Below, piece after piece: positions 1 through 5,088 of a DNA stretch of 6,308 nucleotides. The position numbers and the translations under genes are program-made. The notes under the pieces are model-generated. The model was not told the DNA's origin, ran no database searches, and saw only the letters and a list, made by a program, of their open reading frames with translations. The first letter of the stretch is position 1. The number at the start of each line of letters is the position of its first letter. Location of the stretch: contig JAEWWC010000101.1 of NCBI GenBank assembly GCA_023396555.1, positions 1-6,308 of the forward strand, in the 5' to 3' direction. Source of the DNA: Bacillota bacterium (GTDB lineage Bacteria; Bacillota; Clostridia; Christensenellales; SZUA-584).

Positions 1-240
1 CGAGACCGTTCCCTACGGGGTGCGAGGAAGCAAGCGGGACGGGATGGAACCCGTCCCTGTACGAAGAAGCAAGGTGACGGGGGATCCATTCCCTACAAGG
101 TGCGAAAAGGCTGCATGTACGGGTGGCCGTGCCTATCGGTTGCGGAGCGTGAAGTGGAACGGTCAAGACCGGGGTGCGAGGAAGCAGGGGCGTGATCGAA
201 AGCGGACGACCGCAGGTCGCCCCTACGGGGGTGCGTGCGC
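1..240 (+). repeat. Degenerate array of short hairpin repeats tagged CCCTACG + GTGCGAGGAAGCA
   Basis: There is no credible gene here. The stretch is built from diverged copies of one unit: a short inverted repeat, then CCCTAC(G/A), then GTGCGAGGAAGCA. CCCTAC(G/A) occurs at 11-17, 91-97 and 221-227. GTGCGAGGAAGCA occurs exactly at 20-32 and 174-186, and with two mismatches at 59-71. Inverted repeats are GGGACGGG/CCCGTCCC (36-43/50-57), CGGTC-aa-GACCG (160-171) and CGACC/GGTCG (207-211/215-219). The first copy is cut by the window edge. The same tag recurs after the portal gene and before the scaffold gene, always on the + strand and always outside genes. This resembles REP-type or other small non-autonomous elements of a host chromosome. 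No transposase is present. Function is unknown. Confidence 0.7.
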
Positions 241-292
241 AAAAGTGGTGCTGTCAAGTGTACGGGGTTTGAAAAATCCTTTCGGAAATTGA

Positions 293-444
293 AAAGTTGA
301 AAGGTTTTGAAATAAAAACGGGCGCAGAATGAGTATAGTCAAAAAAGCGGGAGGCGCGGCGGCGTCTCTTTTTGTTTGCGGCTTGGCCGGGGCCGCGGGC
401 TTCGAAGCCTGACGCGGCAAAACAATTTCGAAGGAGGAAGGACG
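293..444 (+). promoter_or_regulatory. Leader region before the head genes, with weak promoter and hairpin signals
   Basis: This AT-richer gap separates the repeat array from the first gene. A -10-like TATAGT lies at 334-339, but the best upstream TTGAAA (307-312) is 21 bases away, so any promoter would be poor. GAGGCG (351-356) can pair with CGTCTC (363-368, one G-T pair), and a T-rich stretch follows to 376. This could be a weak terminator closing an upstream unit. A perfect 12-base palindrome, GGCTTCGAAGCC, lies at 398-409. A strong ribosome binding site (AAGGAGG, 431-437) ends the region. None of these signals except the ribosome binding site is convincing alone. Confidence 0.3.
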
Positions 445-633
445 ATGTGGGAGGTATTGATCGGCGCGGCGGCGGGTATTGCCGTGGCGGCGGCGGGCAT
501 TGCGTGCTACCGCCGGGGTCTGCTGGACGGGCGCGGCAAAGCGCCGTCGCCGGAGGAGGACGCGCCGGAGAATGCGCTGATAAGGAAGTATGAGGCGATC
601 ATGGACTATGATCCGTACGGTGAGCGACTATGA
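445..633 (+). CDS. Small membrane-anchored protein upstream of the portal
   Basis: A 62-residue protein. The ATG at 445 is chosen because AAGGAGG (431-437) sits seven bases before it; a longer version from 376 has no such site. Residues 3-21 (Ala/Gly/Ile/Val-rich) form one likely membrane segment, followed by a basic YRRG stretch and an acidic, soluble tail ending KYEAIMDYDPYGERL. One reading is an N-in or N-out single-pass anchor with a cytoplasmic tail. Its stop overlaps the portal start (ATGA, 630-633), so the two are almost certainly translated together. Small ORFs of this kind just before the portal are seen in clostridial phages, but I do not recognise a named family. A role linked to head assembly is inferred only from position. 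Confidence 0.72.
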   Translation: MWEVLIGAAAGIAVAAAGIACYRRGLLDGRGKAPSPEEDAPENALIRKYEAIMDYDPYGERL

Positions 634-2879
634 GCAGCACGCAGGTCTGGAAGGAATATGAATGCGGCGTCGATTACAAGACGCGCATCGGGCTGTATCA
701 TACGGTGGATTTGAATGAGCGCTTCTTCGCGGGGGACCAGTGGGTGGGCATACCGCACGAGGGGCTGCCCACACCGGTGGTCAACTTCATCCGCTACGCG
801 ACGGCATGGAAGATCGCCGCGGTGACGGACAGGCGGCTCGGTATGCGCTTCATGGCCGAGGGCGTGGGCGACGGCGGCGACATCTCCATATACGCGCAGC
901 AGATATCCGACTTCTGCGACGTGCTGTGGGAGCGCCTGAAGATGGACTATCTGACCAAGGAGGGCCTGAAGCAGGCGGCGATCACCGGCGACTATCTGCA
1001 GTATTTTTACTGGGACCCGTCGCTGGAGACGGGGCAGGCGGTGACGGGCGACATCGCAACGCAGCTGATCGATAATGTCAACTATTACCCCGGCAACCCG
1101 TCCAGCCCCGACGTGCAGGGCCAGCCGTATATCATACTCGCGTTCCGAGAGCTGGTAGACAAGGTGAAGGAGGAAGCGAAGGCGAACGGCTGCGATAACA
1201 TCGACGACATCGTGCCGGATGACGACACCGAATACACGTCGGGCGACCGCGGCAAGGTTGAACTGGCCGAGGCGGGCAAGTGCAATGTGCTGCTGAAGAT
1301 GGTCAAAAGGGACGGGCGCGTGTGGTGCGAGAAGGCGGTGCGACGCGCGGTGGTTGCGCCGATGAAGGACACGGGGTTGAAGCGATATCCCATCGCGCTG
1401 ATGAACTGGGATACGCGCAAGAATTCGTGCCACGGCGTGGCCGAGGTGACGGGGCTCATCCCCAATCAGGTGTACGTTAACAAGATACTGGCGCTGTCGC
1501 AGCTGTCGCAGATGCAGATGAGCTTTCCCAAGGTGGTGTACGACCGCACGCGCATCCGCGAGTGGACCAACAAGGTGGCGGGCGCAATCCCCGTGAACGG
1601 CGACATATCCGGCGCGGCGCAGTATCTCGGACTGCCGGGGGCGGGTTATGACGCGTGGCAGGGGCTGAACGCCACGCTGGAGACCACGATGCGCATGATG
1701 GGCGCAAACGACGTGACGCTCGGGAACTTAAAGAATCCCGACAACACCAGCGCGTTCATCGCGACGAGGGACGCGGCTTTGGTACCGCTGCAGGCGCAGC
1801 AGGAGAGGTTCTACGGTTTCGTGGAGGACGTGGGGCTGATTTGGCTGGACTTCATCCAGCACTACTACAAGTCCGGACGCATGATACCGGTGGAGGACAA
1901 CGGTCAGCGCGTGTTTGTGCCCATTCCCGACGACGCTCTTACGCCGTATACGATGCGGCTGAAGCTGGATGTGGGGCCGTCGTCCATGTGGAGCGAGGTG
2001 CAGACGCTGCAGACGCTGGACAATCTTTTGAAGGGCGGCAAGCTGACGCTGAAGCAGTATCTGGAGCGCATACCCGACGGACACATACCGCGCAAGGCGG
2101 AGCTGCTGGCCGAGGTGGAGAAGATGGACGGCGGCGGAGCACCGGGTGGTATGCCGGGCGGAGGACCGCCACCAGGAATGCCGCCGATACCGGGAGGAAT
2201 GCCGCCGGGAATGGGAATGCCACCGATGCCGGTGGGAGCGCCGGAAGGGCCGCCGCCAGATGATATGGCGGCCATGCTGGCGCAGCTTTCTGGCGGGGGT
2301 CCGGGAGCGCCCAATCCGCAGGCGGTGACGCAGGGAATGACCACAGGCGGTGCGCCGCGGGGCGGTGATTCCGCCGTATTACTGGCGAAGGTAAAAGGCG
2401 GTGCGCCTGTGCCGGAAATGCAATCGAAAGGCGGCGATATTGAGGCGCTGATGGCGCGCATCCGAGAGGGAGCCAAGACAGGCAAGGTGAAGCCGAATAC
2501 GCTCAAAGGTTTGGAGGCGCTTGCCGGACAGGGCGCGGACGCCGGGGCGTTGCTCGAGGCACTGCAGAATGCGGCCATGCGCGGTCAGGTGGACAAGGCG
2601 TTTGCGGCGGAGCTGGCTGAGGAGTTCGGTCGGGCCGATGCGGGAACAAAGCTGCCGCAGGCGGGCGCAGTGCCGGGTGGTCACGTAAAGGACGGCGAAG
2701 TGGAAGCGCTGCTGGAGCGTGTGCGCGCGGGCGTGAAGGCCGGCACGGTGCCGGAGGGTATCGCGCAGGCGGTGGAGGCGCTGGCGTCGCAGGGCGCGGG
2801 CACGGACGTGATTCGCGAGGCGCTGCAAAACGCGGCGGCGCAGGGGCTGGTGCTAAAGGAGCTGCTGGCAGGGATGTGA
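630..2879 (+). CDS. Phage portal protein with a C-terminal repeat extension
   Basis: The portal forms the dodecameric ring at one vertex of the capsid through which DNA is packaged and ejected. Recognition rests on portal-like segments: residues 28-54 with NERFFAGDQW followed by LPTPVVNFI, and residues 358-408 with VTLGNLKNPDNTSAF, then a long helix ending in VEDVGLIWLDFI. Residues 1 to about 498 form a body of ordinary portal length. The remaining 250 residues are unusual: a Gly/Pro/Met-rich linker (about 499-545), then repeated helical modules, the clearest at 601-663 and 688-749. The start overlaps the upstream gene by four bases, with a weak GGTGAG at 619-624, which fits translational coupling. 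No large terminase gene precedes it within the window, although that is the usual neighbour. No terminator is seen after the stop. The portal call is firm; the tail function is unknown. Confidence 0.83.
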   Translation: MSSTQVWKEYECGVDYKTRIGLYHTVDLNERFFAGDQWVGIPHEGLPTPVVNFIRYATAWKIAAVTDRRLGMRFMAEGVGDGGDISIYAQQISDFCDVLWERLKMDYLTKEGLKQAAITGDYLQYFYWDPSLETGQAVTGDIATQLIDNVNYYPGNPSSPDVQGQPYIILAFRELVDKVKEEAKANGCDNIDDIVPDDDTEYTSGDRGKVELAEAGKCNVLLKMVKRDGRVWCEKAVRRAVVAPMKDTGLKRYPIALMNWDTRKNSCHGVAEVTGLIPNQVYVNKILALSQLSQMQMSFPKVVYDRTRIREWTNKVAGAIPVNGDISGAAQYLGLPGAGYDAWQGLNATLETTMRMMGANDVTLGNLKNPDNTSAFIATRDAALVPLQAQQERFYGFVEDVGLIWLDFIQHYYKSGRMIPVEDNGQRVFVPIPDDALTPYTMRLKLDVGPSSMWSEVQTLQTLDNLLKGGKLTLKQYLERIPDGHIPRKAELLAEVEKMDGGGAPGGMPGGGPPPGMPPIPGGMPPGMGMPPMPVGAPEGPPPDDMAAMLAQLSGGGPGAPNPQAVTQGMTTGGAPRGGDSAVLLAKVKGGAPVPEMQSKGGDIEALMARIREGAKTGKVKPNTLKGLEALAGQGADAGALLEALQNAAMRGQVDKAFAAELAEEFGRADAGTKLPQAGAVPGGHVKDGEVEALLERVRAGVKAGTVPEGIAQAVEALASQGAGTDVIREALQNAAAQGLVLKELLAGM
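2124..2264 (+). repeat. Gly/Pro/Met-rich linker coded by short imperfect repeats in the portal gene
   Basis: This part of the portal gene codes for residues 499-545, almost entirely Gly, Pro and Met (for example PPGMPPIPGGMPPGMGMPP). The DNA is made of short imperfect repeats; GGAATGCCGCCG appears at 2175-2186 and 2196-2207, with further variants around them. Such a stretch is expected to be flexible and unstructured, joining the portal body to the repeat modules. Its DNA may change length by slippage. Confidence 0.75.
2430..2876 (+). repeat. Two copies of a ~60-residue helical module at the portal C-terminus
   Basis: Portal residues 601-663 (2430-2618) and 688-749 (2691-2876) align without doubt. 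Copy 1 begins GGDIEALMARIREGAKTG and copy 2 begins DGEVEALLERVRAGVKAG. Both continue through LEALA.QGA or VEALA.QGA and then EALQNAA..G. Shorter heads of the same pattern (acidic residue, three residues, LL or ML, then a basic residue and Gly) appear at residues 545-555 and 580-591. This suggests a module that has multiplied and decayed. The pattern predicts two or three amphipathic helices per copy. A third full copy is in the separate protein at 5089-5463. I know no named domain for it. Confidence 0.75.
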
Positions 2880-2911
2880 CGGTGGTATTTCGAGGGACGG
2901 ACGGAGGTCGC

Positions 2912-2936
2912 GGACGGGTCAAGACCCGTCCCTACG
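2912..2936 (+). repeat. CCCTACG-tagged hairpin after the portal gene
   Basis: GGACGGGTC (2912-2920) pairs perfectly with GACCCGTCC (2923-2931) across a two-base loop, and CCCTACG (2930-2936) overlaps its end. There is no T-run, so this is not a standard intrinsic terminator. The same inverted repeat returns at 3323-3342. It belongs to the same family as the arrays at 1-240 and 5483-5657. Confidence 0.75.
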
Positions 2937-2942
2937 GGTAGC

Positions 2943-3185
2943 GGGTGGTGACACCTCATCCGTCGCAACGGCTTTACGTGCCGTTACGCCACCTTCCCCT
3001 CGAGGGGAAGGCTTGGAGACGCAGACGGGGTGCGACGGCGGCATAACACGGAACGGGTGAAGGGCTTGGACAGGTAAGACCCGTCCCTACGGTGCAGGAG
3101 AGGCGGCGCATCTGGGAGCCGCGCCCTATAACAGGTGCAGGAGCGGGAGCGAATGGCGGAATACACGCGTGCAGGCAGGCGGGGA
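2943..3185 (+). repeat. Composite intergenic repeat, copy 1
   Basis: The first of two direct copies of a unit of about 245 bp, separated by 11 bases from the second. In order it holds CACCTCATCCGTCG; an inverted repeat AACGGC/GCCGTT (2967-2972/2980-2985); a perfect 20-base palindrome (2992-3011, arms CCTTCCCCTC and GAGGGGAAGG); a degraded GGACAGGT/GACCCGTCC hairpin with CCCTACG (3085-3091); and a GGCGGCGC...GCCGCGCC hairpin with CCCTATA (3124-3130). It ends with GGTGCAGGAG (3134-3143) and a Gly-codon-like GC-rich tail. It contains no gene: the open frames across it are short, lack ribosome binding sites and do not match between the copies. Confidence 0.78.
2992..3011. repeat. Perfect 20-base palindrome inside repeat copy 1
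   Basis: CCTTCCCCTC is followed directly by its reverse complement GAGGGGAAGG, centred on CTCGAG. In the second copy the outer arm has lost one T, leaving a 14-base perfect core at 3250-3263. Preservation of the core in both copies fits a structured element or a binding site, but may only reflect shared origin. Confidence 0.8.
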
Positions 3186-3196
3186 TGAAAGAACAT

Positions 3197-3443
3197 GGGT
3201 GGTGTCACCTCATCCGTCGTAACGGCCTTAAACGTGCCGTTGCACCACCTCCCCTCGAGGGGAAGGCTTAGGGACGCGGACGGGATGTGACGGCGGCATA
3301 ACGCGGGACGGGCGAAGGGCTTGGACGGGTCAAGACCCGTCCCCGCGAGGTGTATGGGAAGCGGCGCGTCTGGGAAGCCGCGCCCTACGGCAGGTGCAGG
3401 AGCGGAGCGAATGACAGAATGCGCGCGTGCAGGCGGGCGGGGA
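3197..3443 (+). repeat. Composite intergenic repeat, copy 2
   Basis: This matches copy 1 along its whole length with scattered substitutions and small insertions; the offset between copies drifts from 254 to 258 bases. The parts keep the same order. It has the palindrome core at 3250-3263, an intact GGACGGGTC-aa-GACCCGTCC hairpin (3323-3342) that is degraded in copy 1, and GGCGCG/CGCGCC (3363-3368/3379-3384) with CCCTACG at 3383-3389. GGTGCAGGAG follows at 3393-3402. Because each copy has an intact part that the other has lost, they are clearly diverged and not a recent duplication or an assembly stutter. Confidence 0.78.
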
Positions 3444-3500
3444 AACAGGTTGATCCGGACAAAATCGGTTTGGCTTCATGCACGCGGCACTATGAAAGCA

Positions 3501-3506
3501 TATAAT
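3501..3506 (+). promoter_or_regulatory. -10 element (TATAAT) before the coiled-coil gene
   Basis: A consensus TATAAT lies just past the end of the composite repeat, in an AT-rich patch (GAAAGCATATAATACAG). No good -35 box is found at 16-18 bases; the nearest candidate, TTCATG (3475-3480), is 20 bases away. Transcription would start near 3513, giving a short leader of about 23 bases. It is probably the promoter of the next gene. Confidence 0.45.
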
Positions 3507-3535
3507 ACAGTGTACCCTGTAAGAACTGAAATGGG

Positions 3536-3961
3536 GTGAGGGTCACGGAAGAATATGAGCTGATGTCCAAATTGGGCGAGATCGCCAGCAGGATCGAGCC
3601 TAGGCTGGACGATGGTGACCGGGCGCTGCTGCTGCAGGCGGCGGATTGTCTGTCCGCACGCACCGAGGCAATGCAGGCCGAGAACCAGCGGATCAACCGG
3701 CTGGAAGACCAGATCAGTGAAATGCGCGTGGCCATGGCCAGTATGGAAGGTCGCATTGGCAGTATCAAAACTGGCATTGAGGGGGAACGCAGGCTGTTCC
3801 AGCAAATGCTGGACCGTCTGGATGAGAAAATTGGGTCGATTGAGGCCAACACGTCGCGCCAGCAGAATAACCGCCGCACATGGCAGATCGCGCTGATCGC
3901 CGCGGTGCCCGGCATCGTTTCGGTGGTCATTATGGTCATAGAGCTGCTGACGGCGGCGTAA
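3536..3961 (+). CDS. Coiled-coil protein with a C-terminal membrane anchor (XhlA-like topology)
   Basis: A 141-residue protein. Residues 42-105 are rich in Glu, Arg, Gln and heptad-like Ile/Leu/Met positions (INRLEDQISEMRVAM, RLDEKIGSIEANT), pointing to a long coiled coil. A short basic patch (NNRRTW) precedes one membrane segment at about 117-138. This layout resembles XhlA-type phage or bacteriocin lysis-accessory proteins, which are shorter (around 90 residues), so the match is by topology only. Other options are a membrane-tethered adaptor or an exclusion protein. The start is uncertain: GTG 3536 has only a weak upstream purine stretch, while ATG 3563 has GGAAGA ten bases before it and would give 132 residues. 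It has its own -10 box upstream and a strong terminator downstream, so it looks like a single-gene unit. Confidence 0.72.
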   Translation: MRVTEEYELMSKLGEIASRIEPRLDDGDRALLLQAADCLSARTEAMQAENQRINRLEDQISEMRVAMASMEGRIGSIKTGIEGERRLFQQMLDRLDEKIGSIEANTSRQQNNRRTWQIALIAAVPGIVSVVIMVIELLTAA

Positions 3962-3984
3962 CGCGCCAGGGGGAATGCCCGAAG

Positions 3985-4017
3985 AAGGGCCGAAGCGATA
4001 AACTTCGGCTCTTTTTT
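3985..4017 (+). terminator. Strong intrinsic terminator after the coiled-coil gene
   Basis: AAGGGCCGAAG (3985-3995) pairs with CTTCGGCTCTT (4003-4013): eleven pairs with one G-T, and a seven-base loop. A run of six T follows (4012-4017). It lies 24 bases after the stop codon at 3961 and should end transcription of that gene. Confidence 0.88.
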
Positions 4018-4083
4018 CAGGCAGGAAGGCCTAAATCGGAAGAATTTACATCGATTTGATAGAACGGGGATGGATCGGGCGCG

Positions 4084-4110
4084 TATACTGAATTTATCAG
4101 CATAGTGATA
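4084..4110 (+). promoter_or_regulatory. Possible promoter and operator before the first DsrE-like gene
   Basis: TATACT (4084-4089) is a fair -10 box, but the only good -35 (TTGATA, 4056-4061) is 22 bases away, which is too far for ordinary use. Just downstream, TATCA (4095-4099) and TGATA (4106-4110) form an inverted repeat across six bases, near where transcription would start. That is a plausible site for a repressor or an activator-dependent arrangement. A promoter is needed somewhere here because the terminator at 3985-4017 isolates this gene from the one before. Confidence 0.35.
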
Positions 4111-4147
4111 GCCTTACGACTGCTCTGCTGGGAGCGGGCGATATGAT

Positions 4148-4155
4148 AAAGGGGG
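4148..4155 (+). promoter_or_regulatory. Ribosome binding site that fixes the start of the first DsrE-like gene
   Basis: AAAGGGGG ends eight bases before the ATG at 4164. It lies inside the reading frame that would begin at ATG 4143, so the shorter start is preferred. Confidence 0.65.
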
Positions 4156-4163
4156 ATACGGCG

Positions 4164-4517
4164 ATGGAAAACGGCGCGGATAAGGTTAAGCAGGCGGTGC
4201 TGTGGAAGACGGCGAACCGGGAGACGGTGGCCAATGTGGTGCTGCCGTATGTGAAGGCGGCGGGCGATTCGGGGCGCTTCGGCCATGTGCGGCTGGCGGC
4301 GTGGGGGCCTTCCGTGCGCGTGATGTCCGGCTACGGCGACATAGGGCAGCGCGTGGCTGAACTGGCTCAGAGCGGCGTGGAAGTGACGGCGGATTCCTTA
4401 TGCGCGGAGTTGTACGGTGCGGCGGAGGCGATGGAATTGACGGGCGCACATCTGACGGACATGAGCGCGGCGCTGACCGACATGATCCTCGGCGGCTGGC
4501 AGATAATAACGATGTAA
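4164..4517 (+). CDS. DsrE-fold protein, diverged paralog lacking the first cysteine
   Basis: A 117-residue protein in the size range of DsrE/DsrF-type proteins, small Rossmann-like proteins that relay sulfur or act as thiol proteins in the cytoplasm. It shares a line of motifs with the next gene: AVLW near residue 11, VRLAAWGPS (42-50; VRLIVWGPS next door), GVEV (71-74), a YG-A-A-MEL helix, and GW-I-T-M at the end. At the likely active site it reads TADSLCAELYG where its partner has AACKACADRYG. One cysteine (Cys80) remains and the other is replaced by Asp77. This suggests a non-catalytic or altered partner, perhaps of a hetero-oligomer as in DsrEF. The fold call is fairly sure; the function is inferred. 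It ends 82 bases before the second DsrE gene. Confidence 0.75.
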   Translation: MENGADKVKQAVLWKTANRETVANVVLPYVKAAGDSGRFGHVRLAAWGPSVRVMSGYGDIGQRVAELAQSGVEVTADSLCAELYGAAEAMELTGAHLTDMSAALTDMILGGWQIITM

Positions 4518-4519
4518 AT

Positions 4520-4535
4520 CCGTGTTTTTTCACGG
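4520..4535. other. Small hairpin between the two DsrE-like genes
   Basis: CCGTG (4520-4524) and CACGG (4531-4535) pair around a loop of six T. Because the T-run is in the loop and not after the stem, it is not a standard terminator. It starts three bases after the stop codon. It may shield the end of the first message, or it may mean nothing. Confidence 0.35.
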
Positions 4536-4547
4536 CTTGTCCGAGCA

Positions 4548-4576
4548 TTGTCCGGATATCCGCAGTGATGTATAAT
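4548..4576 (+). promoter_or_regulatory. Near-consensus sigma-70/sigma-A type promoter of the second DsrE-like gene
   Basis: TTGTCC (4548-4553) and TATAAT (4571-4576) are separated by exactly 17 bases, the ideal spacing. Transcription should begin near 4583, leaving a leader of about 17 bases that carries AGAGGTG (4587-4593). A second TTGTCCG (4537-4543) lies one helical turn upstream of the one in the -35 box, and the palindrome CGGATATCCG (4553-4562) lies in the spacer. Both could be protein binding sites. This is the best promoter in the window. Confidence 0.75.
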
Positions 4577-4599
4577 GGCTGTGAAAGAGAGGTGCAGCC

Positions 4600-4959
4600 A
4601 TGATAGAATACGAAGCGGATGGGAAGAACAAGCTGGCGGTGCTGTGGACCACTGCGGACAAAGAGGCGACGGAGTTCATGGTGTTTATGTATACCAAAAA
4701 CGCCAAGGCGAAGGGCTGGTTTGACGTGGTGCGCCTGATCGTATGGGGGCCGTCCGCAAGAGAACTGGCGGAGAATCCGAAGCTGCAGGGCATGGTGAAG
4801 GAAATGATGGATCTGGGTGTGGAGGTGGCGGCGTGTAAAGCCTGCGCTGACCGTTACGGCGTGGCGGATGCGCTGGAACTGCTGGGCATCGAAGTGCTGC
4901 TCATCGGCGAGCCGTTCTCGGATATGATCAAATCCGACTGGAAGGTGCTGGCGCTGTAA
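4600..4959 (+). CDS. DsrE-family sulfur-relay-like protein with a CxxC-type site
   Basis: A 119-residue cytoplasmic protein with the features of the DsrE family: a first strand LAVLWTTAD (12-20), a helix, the strand and turn VRLIVWGPSAREL (44-56), the strand GVEVAACKACADRYG (73-87), then ALELLGIEVLLIGEPFSDMI and a short final strand WKVLAL. Cys79 and Cys82 sit where the family has its reactive cysteine, so it probably carries sulfur as a persulfide or works in thiol chemistry; the actual substrate is unknown. The start is supported by AGAGGTG six bases upstream. It has its own promoter and is followed by a terminator, so it can be expressed regardless of the phage genes. It is a close relative of the preceding gene, most likely from an old tandem duplication. 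Confidence 0.82.
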   Translation: MIEYEADGKNKLAVLWTTADKEATEFMVFMYTKNAKAKGWFDVVRLIVWGPSARELAENPKLQGMVKEMMDLGVEVAACKACADRYGVADALELLGIEVLLIGEPFSDMIKSDWKVLAL

Positions 4960-5014
4960 ACAAGGCGGCTGATCGGGAATATGCGCCGTCTGAGAGCGGT
5001 ATGGAATGACAAAC

Positions 5015-5040
5015 AGGAGCCTTACAACGGGCTCTTTTTT
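5015..5040 (+). terminator. Intrinsic terminator between the second DsrE-like gene and the module protein
   Basis: AGGAGCC (5015-5021) pairs with GGCTCTT (5030-5036; one G-T pair), followed by T to 5040. It lies 55 bases after the DsrE stop and 48 bases before the next start. The hairpin and its left flank (CAAACAGGAGCCTT) closely resemble the one at 5814-5843 (CAAACAAAGAGCCTT), so the two probably share an origin. With no clear promoter between it and the next gene, it may also work as an attenuator. Confidence 0.8.
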
Positions 5041-5088
5041 ATTGCGTGCAATACGGCGCGCGAAACAAATAACGAAAGGCGGATAGAG

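Noticed and set aside
1..240. Possible CRISPR array
   Set aside because: The repeated units are irregular in length and sequence, there are no unique spacers of constant size and no cas genes. The pattern is hairpin plus tag.
20..292. A 90-residue open frame in the first repeat array
   Set aside because: Its codons are made of the hairpin repeat units, it has no ribosome binding site and its protein resembles no folded sequence.
606..1433. A 275-residue open frame on the minus strand under the portal gene
   Set aside because: It lies antisense to a well-supported portal gene, is rich in Arg, His and Leu as expected from a GC-rich shadow, and has no ribosome binding site.
1904..2578. A 224-residue minus-strand open frame rich in Pro, Gly, Ser and Ala
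   Set aside because: It is the mirror of the Gly/Pro/Met linker in the portal gene. Its composition is explained by the repeats on the + strand.
3321..3539. A 72-residue open frame ending at the start of the coiled-coil gene
   Set aside because: It runs through repeat copy 2, has no counterpart in copy 1, and includes the -10 box of the following gene. A 15-codon version from 3492 would begin upstream of the expected transcription start.
4186..4548. Minus-strand open frame opposite the first DsrE-like gene
   Set aside because: It is antisense to a gene with a paralog next door and a ribosome binding site, and its composition (Arg, Pro, Ser) is that of a shadow frame.
4981..5088. Longer N-terminus for the module protein, starting at 4981
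   Set aside because: It would translate the terminator hairpin at 5015-5040, and the ATG at 5089 has a ribosome binding site at proper distance. The similarity of the extra residues to a frame at 5766 comes only from the shared hairpin DNA.
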